64,000 bases of DNA from Pseudopedobacter sp038243635 (lineage in GTDB: Bacteria > Bacteroidota > Bacteroidia > Sphingobacteriales > Sphingobacteriaceae): NCBI GenBank assembly GCA_038243635.1, contig JBBSQW010000013.1, positions 1 through 64,000 on the forward strand. The letters run 5' to 3'. Numbering within the stretch: position 1 is the first letter of the stretch; each line of letters begins with the position of its first letter. Positions 59,967 to 64,000 of this stretch are shown here, in pieces. The position numbers and the translations under genes were made by a program. The notes below the pieces were generated by a model that did not search any database, was not told the DNA's origin, and saw only the letters and a program-made list of their open reading frames with translations.

Positions 59967-60812
59967 TTGGACAATCGACTATTACAACAATTTATAGATA
60001 ATGCTCTTATTGAGGATGTTGCGGATGGAGATCACACTTCTTTATCCACTATTCCCGCAGATGCAAAAGGGAAAGCTAAGCTTTTAATTAAGGATGATGG
60101 AGTAATTGCAGGGGTTGAAGTGGCTTTAGCAATTTTTAAAACAGTAGATGCCGACTTAAAAATCGAGCTTTTAATTGAAGACGGTAGCGAGGTTAAATAT
60201 GGTGATATTGTACTTTACGTAACGGGAAGTTCACGCTCAATTTTGACTGCTGAGCGCTTAGTGTTAAATACAATGCAAAGGATGAGCGGTATTGCTACAA
60301 CAACTCGCAAAATTGTTAGGCTTATTCAATCAACTGGCACCAAAGTTCTAGATACTAGAAAAACAACTCCTAATATAAGGTTTTTAGAGAAAGAAGCTGT
60401 CAAAATAGGTGGCGGCGTAAACCACCGTTTTGGGTTGTACGATATGATTTTGATCAAAGACAATCATGTTGATTATGCCGGAGGAATTCCTCAAGCTATT
60501 AATGCTGCAAAGAAATACCTTAAAGAAAAAAACCTTAGTATTCCAATTGAGGTGGAAGTTCGAAATATCAAAGAATTAACTGACGTAATAAATACTGGCA
60601 CTGTTGATAGGATTTTGTTAGATAATTTCAGTTTCGATGACCTAAGAGAAGCGGTAGCGTTAATTAACGGTAAGTATATTACCGAAGCGTCTGGTGGAAT
60701 TACTGAAGAAACAGTTTTAGACTATGCAAAATGCGGCGTAGATTATGTTTCCATGGGTGCACTTACTCATTCTGTCAAAAGCTTAGATATGAGCTTAAAA
60801 GCAGTCGTTTAA
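59967..60812 (+). CDS. nadC: Quinolinate phosphoribosyltransferase
   Basis: 281 residues, usual size, from TTG 59967 (MDNRLLQQFIDNALIEDV). It makes nicotinate mononucleotide from quinolinate and PRPP in NAD synthesis. Motifs are 'EDVADGDHTSLSTIPADAKG', 'TAERLVLNTMQRMSGIATTT', 'LDTRKTTPNIRFLEKEAVKI' and 'GGVNHRFGLYDMILIKDNHV', with 'ITEASGGITEETVLDYAKCG' near the end. nadA and nadB are not in the window. It precedes plsY by 48 bases. Confidence 0.95.
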   Translation: MDNRLLQQFIDNALIEDVADGDHTSLSTIPADAKGKAKLLIKDDGVIAGVEVALAIFKTVDADLKIELLIEDGSEVKYGDIVLYVTGSSRSILTAERLVLNTMQRMSGIATTTRKIVRLIQSTGTKVLDTRKTTPNIRFLEKEAVKIGGGVNHRFGLYDMILIKDNHVDYAGGIPQAINAAKKYLKEKNLSIPIEVEVRNIKELTDVINTGTVDRILLDNFSFDDLREAVALINGKYITEASGGITEETVLDYAKCGVDYVSMGALTHSVKSLDMSLKAVV

Positions 60813-60860
60813 TTTAAAAGTAAAAGGTTTGAAAAGTTTAAATATTAATATAAGAGCTTT

Positions 60861-61505
60861 ATGATTTCGATTTATTCTATCGGAGCATTATTGCTAGCTT
60901 ACTTATTTGGATCAATTCCGACGGCTGTTTGGATAGGGCAGGCTTTTTATGGAATTGATGTAAGGGAATATGGCAGCGGAAATGCGGGCGCTACAAATAC
61001 TTTTAGGGTATTGGGTAAAAAAGCTGGTATTCCTGTAATGCTTTTAGATATTTTGAAAGGTTGGACTGCAACTAACTTGGTTTCGTTCATTGGTTTATCT
61101 GTAACTGGTCCCGAACATTCTGTCCAATTTGTAAATTACCAATTGGCTTTAGGCGTTGTCGCTGTAATGGGCCACTTGTTTCCTGTTTTCGCTGGCTTTA
61201 GGGGAGGTAAAGGAATTGCTACCTTATTTGGTATGATATTGGCAGTGCACCTTCCATCAGCTTTAATTTGTGTTCTTGTATTTGTAATCGTTTTGTTGCT
61301 TACAAAGTATGTGTCCTTAAGCAGTATAGCTGCGGGCTTTACTTTTACTTTTAGCGTGATATTTATTTATCAGGTTTCTGTTAAAGCAATTGTAATTTAT
61401 GGGATGTGCATTTGCATATTAATTTTGGTGACCCATCAAAAAAACATAGAGCGGCTATTAAGAGGCAAAGAATCAAAAGTAAATCTGTTTAAAAAGAAAC
61501 AGTAA
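60861..61505 (+). CDS. plsY: Glycerol-3-phosphate acyltransferase PlsY
   Basis: 214 residues with five membrane helices. It transfers acyl groups from acyl-phosphate to glycerol 3-phosphate, starting phospholipid synthesis. The three cytosolic motifs are seen: 'LFGSIPTAVWIGQAFYGIDV' with 'REYGSGNAGATNTFRVLGKK', 'GHLFPVFAGFRGGKGIATLF', and 'VTHQKNIERLLRGKESKV'. plsX is not nearby. An M48 protease gene follows after 16 bases. Confidence 0.95.
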   Translation: MISIYSIGALLLAYLFGSIPTAVWIGQAFYGIDVREYGSGNAGATNTFRVLGKKAGIPVMLLDILKGWTATNLVSFIGLSVTGPEHSVQFVNYQLALGVVAVMGHLFPVFAGFRGGKGIATLFGMILAVHLPSALICVLVFVIVLLLTKYVSLSSIAAGFTFTFSVIFIYQVSVKAIVIYGMCICILILVTHQKNIERLLRGKESKVNLFKKKQ

Positions 61506-61521
61506 CATTAAATTAAAATTC

Positions 61522-62319
61522 ATGAAAATTAAATTATTGGCAGTAATAGGGTTAAGTACCCTAATGATGGCATGTTCTACAGTGCCACTTACTGGTAGAA
61601 GACAAGCGAATTTAGTAAGCGACGGCGAAATGCAACAAATGGCCGCCACAAGTTATAGAGAGCTATTGTCCAGCCCAAAAACAAAAGTGCTTAATAATGC
61701 ACAAAGCAGACAGGTAAAAGCCGTAGGTGCAAAAATTCAAGCTGCCGTCACTAAATTTATGAATCAGAATGGTTACACGGATCAAATTGCTGGTTTTAAC
61801 TGGGAATTTAATTTAATTGAAAGTCCAGAGGTTAATGCTTGGTGTATGCCGGGCGGAAAAGTAGCAGTTTACACTGGTATTTTACCGATTACACAAAACG
61901 AAGCTGGTTTAGCTACAGTGATGGGCCACGAGATTGCTCACGCAATTGCAAAACATAGCAACGAGCGCTATTCTCAACAAATGATTGCCCAGGGGCTAGG
62001 TGCAATTGTTGGTTCAGCGGTAACAAAAACAGAAGCTGGAGCGAACGTCTTTAACCAAGTTTTTGGTATTGGCGCACAAACTGGTGTATTGCTTCCAAAC
62101 TCAAGAAAGCAAGAGTCGGAAGCTGATAGATTAGGACTAACTTTTATGGCTATGGCGGGATACGACCCACAGAGTGCAGTTGGTTTTTGGCAACGTATGG
62201 CAGCAAAAAGTAACGGACAAGCGCCACCAGAGTTTTTAAGTACGCACCCAAGTGATGCTACAAGAATAAATGATATTAAAAAGTATTTGCCAGAAGCAAA
62301 CAAATACTACAAGAAATAA
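61522..62319 (+). CDS. M48-family metallopeptidase lipoprotein
   Basis: 265 residues. Lipobox 'LMMAC' (Cys18) followed by 'STVPLTGRRQANLVSDGEMQ', the typical start of LoiP/YcaL-like proteins. Zinc motif 'GHEIAHAIAKHSNERYSQQM' gives HExxH, and the third ligand Glu is in 'QESEADRLGLTFMAMAGYDP'. 'FLSTHPSDATRINDI' ends the domain. It probably degrades misfolded outer-membrane proteins. It lies 16 bases after plsY, so the two may share an mRNA. Terminator follows. Confidence 0.92.
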   Translation: MKIKLLAVIGLSTLMMACSTVPLTGRRQANLVSDGEMQQMAATSYRELLSSPKTKVLNNAQSRQVKAVGAKIQAAVTKFMNQNGYTDQIAGFNWEFNLIESPEVNAWCMPGGKVAVYTGILPITQNEAGLATVMGHEIAHAIAKHSNERYSQQMIAQGLGAIVGSAVTKTEAGANVFNQVFGIGAQTGVLLPNSRKQESEADRLGLTFMAMAGYDPQSAVGFWQRMAAKSNGQAPPEFLSTHPSDATRINDIKKYLPEANKYYKK

Positions 62320-62337
62320 AAATTTTGTGAAAAGCGA

Positions 62338-62373
62338 GAAGGCTTAATATCGAAGGGTATTAGGCTTTTTTTG
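62338..62373 (+). terminator. Terminator after the M48 protease gene
   Basis: GCTTAATA and TATTAGGC pair with one wobble, then a T-run. The rest of the 62320-62611 gap shows a CCTCGACGATAGGAGAGG-type palindromic word (near 62432) and no gene. Confidence 0.6.
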
Positions 62374-62611
62374 TGGATGGATGTTTGGCTAGAATTCCGG
62401 TTGCAATTGTCATTAAGATTGTCACTACGTCACCTCGACGATAGGAGAGGTCTCTAAGTCTTTTGCACTAATTTGGTTGTTCGAATTAACTAATAGATTA
62501 AGCGCTACTTTTTTGTTTTAGAGTTTATGATCGCGATACAAGTATTCTAGTACCTCGTTATAAATGACGAAAAACTCAGAAAAGCAGTTAGTCTTATAAT
62601 GGAATTTAAGT

Positions 62612-63985
62612 TTAAAAATTCCTTGGATTTTTAGTCGTATTCAACTCTGTAAAAGAAATCAACTGATCAAATCTCGCTCCAGGTGCTCTGTAGTAAATGA
62701 GTAATTGGTAGTCGTTTTCTGTTTGATAGTAAGAACCTTCAAACGCATTAGGGTTAATCATTTTGCCATCTGCATCTGCCCACACATATTGATAGTCAAT
62801 TACGCCTTGTTTTATAAGTGCAGTTAAAGTAAACTCTTTTCGCTCTGCATCGTAAACCATCCGACTGTCCTTATTTTTTTGATAAGCATTAAATTTCCCT
62901 ACAACATACGCAAACCCTTCCTTATCCGGTGCTTCTGCTTTTAGTACAAAGTTTATGTTTCCATAATCAGCGTCGTAACGTGGGTCGCTTCCATCTTGAT
63001 TTAAGGTGTAGAAATTCCCGTCTTCGTCAAATTGGTAAGTATAAGAGCTTTTGCTTTTATCGATGTCTGCAAAAAGATTTACGGTATAAATACTGTCCTG
63101 AATAATTTGGTAAACACCTTCTGACTTGTACTTAAAACTACGCGTATCAAATCTTCTAAATTCGTTACCAGCTTTAAAATCGTTGGTGTTGTTGTCGGAG
63201 TAAATTAATTGATTATTTCTGATGAACAACGGACGTTGTGTTTTCTGAGCAATATCTGTCCGCCCGTTTTGTAAAACTACTGCAGTAATCTCTTGATAAG
63301 CATTTTGAATATTTAAACTAGGATGAAGTATAGAAAAGTTTATTTTTTGATTGCTATCACGATTCGAAACCGTGTTCGAAGGCGCTATTTCAGCTTGTAC
63401 TGCAACTTTTGGAACAACTACATAAAACCTGCGTGTCAATAATAATTTTGACGCATCGCCATCTTCAAAAACTTTCAATAAGTAGTTTCCAGATAATTTT
63501 GGAATGACATTGAAATTAGGCAGCCTAACTTCATAATGAGTATATTTTTGATAAGTGTTGTACGAGAAACGATAATCGTTGATGCGGTCTTCGCTAAAGC
63601 TTTCCAAATATTCAATAGGGGTGATGGAAGAAACCGTCCAATCAGCATTACAATGAACCACACCATAATACAAATTTCTGCTTCCACCACGTAAATCATC
63701 AAAACTTAACAGCAGTTCTTCTCCACTTCCTAAATTCAATATCGGGAATGATTGCGCCTTTTTATGATTATGAAAAGCAACGGATTTAATTTCTGACAGA
63801 TAATTGATATCATCAAAAACTAAATCAGAAGACGGAACTTCGATTCGTTGTGGACGTGGTTTTTTAGCTTTTTTTTGAGCGTAGGAGTAGGGAGTTAAAA
63901 GTAGAAAGTAAAAATTAAAAAGTAAAAGATTTAGAATGAAGAGCTTAGCGTATCGTGTCAAAGAATATTGCTTTAAAAAAATCAT
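62612..63985 (-). CDS. Type IX secretion system plug protein (DUF5103)
   Basis: 457 residues. Signal peptide ends near 'YSYAQ'. Then come 'EIKSVAFHNHKKAQSFPILN', 'LLLSFDDLRGGSRNLYYGVV', 'HCNADWTVSSITPIEYLESF', 'YEVRLPNFNVIPKLSGNYLL' and the C-terminal 'QLLIYYRAPGARFDQLISF'. This is the DUF5103/T9SS-plug family, which closes the SprA secretion pore in Bacteroidota. The hydrophobic core (LFNFYFLLLTPYS) is encoded by a T-rich word repeat (63897-63930) like the intergenic ones. Other T9SS genes are not visible here. Confidence 0.88.
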   Translation of the reverse strand: MIFLKQYSLTRYAKLFILNLLLFNFYFLLLTPYSYAQKKAKKPRPQRIEVPSSDLVFDDINYLSEIKSVAFHNHKKAQSFPILNLGSGEELLLSFDDLRGGSRNLYYGVVHCNADWTVSSITPIEYLESFSEDRINDYRFSYNTYQKYTHYEVRLPNFNVIPKLSGNYLLKVFEDGDASKLLLTRRFYVVVPKVAVQAEIAPSNTVSNRDSNQKINFSILHPSLNIQNAYQEITAVVLQNGRTDIAQKTQRPLFIRNNQLIYSDNNTNDFKAGNEFRRFDTRSFKYKSEGVYQIIQDSIYTVNLFADIDKSKSSYTYQFDEDGNFYTLNQDGSDPRYDADYGNINFVLKAEAPDKEGFAYVVGKFNAYQKNKDSRMVYDAERKEFTLTALIKQGVIDYQYVWADADGKMINPNAFEGSYYQTENDYQLLIYYRAPGARFDQLISFTELNTTKNPRNF

Positions 63986-64000
63986 AGATTCAATTTAATA

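Noticed and set aside
1..64000. CRISPR arrays, tRNA or rRNA genes, prophage or intact insertion sequences
   Set aside because: No regularly spaced repeats, tRNA cloverleaf signatures, phage structural genes or transposase genes were recognised. tRNAs are hard to exclude by eye; a tRNAscan run would settle it.

Overview
This window looks like chromosome from a Bacteroidota bacterium of the Pedobacter/Sphingobacteriaceae type. It is AT-rich and has almost no Shine-Dalgarno sites. It carries matches to the Bacteroidota promoter -7 element TAnnTTTG, many SpII lipoproteins, DUF4783, DUF2141, DUF4377 and T9SS-plug families, and 'wordy' degenerate intergenic repeats. The genus is inferred from gene content only.

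Layout. 0-6 kb: an HsdR-N-like protein, DNA polymerase III delta (holA), an EVE-domain protein, a small lipoprotein, a 680 bp block of palindromic repeats, then the proline pair proB-proA. 6-10.3 kb: a lipoprotein polysaccharide deacetylase, then a respiratory block with a lipoprotein copper nitrite reductase carrying a C-terminal cytochrome c (nirK), a NirV-like SUMF1 protein and a SCO copper chaperone. 10.5-15.3 kb: a PH-domain membrane protein, a decayed RelE-type toxin gene, an S9 peptidase and a UMF1 transporter. 15.4-22.4 kb, all minus strand: an NtrC-type regulator, RNase P RNA, a second SCO-cytochrome c pair, a UvrD/PcrA helicase and a TPR protein with a HisKA segment but no ATPase domain. 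22.6-28.3 kb: a 50-codon lipoprotein, an M20 dipeptidase, metA (acetyl-CoA type by its Glu111) and an RsmH-family methyltransferase. 28.4-29.4 kb: two abutting gene ruins, a sulfatase and a PaiB-like FMN-binding regulator.

29.6-36 kb: pterin dehydratase, two PH-domain proteins, an ECF sigma/membrane-protein pair, a DAACS symporter, a DUF2141 protein and an epimerase. 36-46.8 kb: a GNAT enzyme, a UDG-family protein, a DsbA-like protein, an NmrA-like SDR, a CDGSH protein, lysine 6-transaminase, an ACC-deaminase-family enzyme, a DUF6588-like protein, rluD, a class IV aminotransferase, a DUF4377 protein and fmt. 46.8-64 kb: NamZ-type muramidase, a LolC/E-type permease, a second ECF sigma with an overlapping membrane protein, mazG, an aldo/keto reductase, a PNPOx-like protein, a sirtuin overlapping a Dph6-like ATPase, fRMsr, a TIGR04282 protein, gpmI, DUF4783, nadC, plsY, an M48 protease and a T9SS plug protein.

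Most of the window is ordinary housekeeping chromosome. No CRISPR array, prophage, intact IS or tRNA gene was recognised. The more interesting signals are the two related SCO/cytochrome c modules, the pseudogene junction, the decayed toxin gene, several genes whose -7 box sits 4-7 nt before the start codon (predicting leaderless mRNAs), signalling proteins lacking standard catalytic motifs, and repeat DNA that appears to reach into coding sequence.
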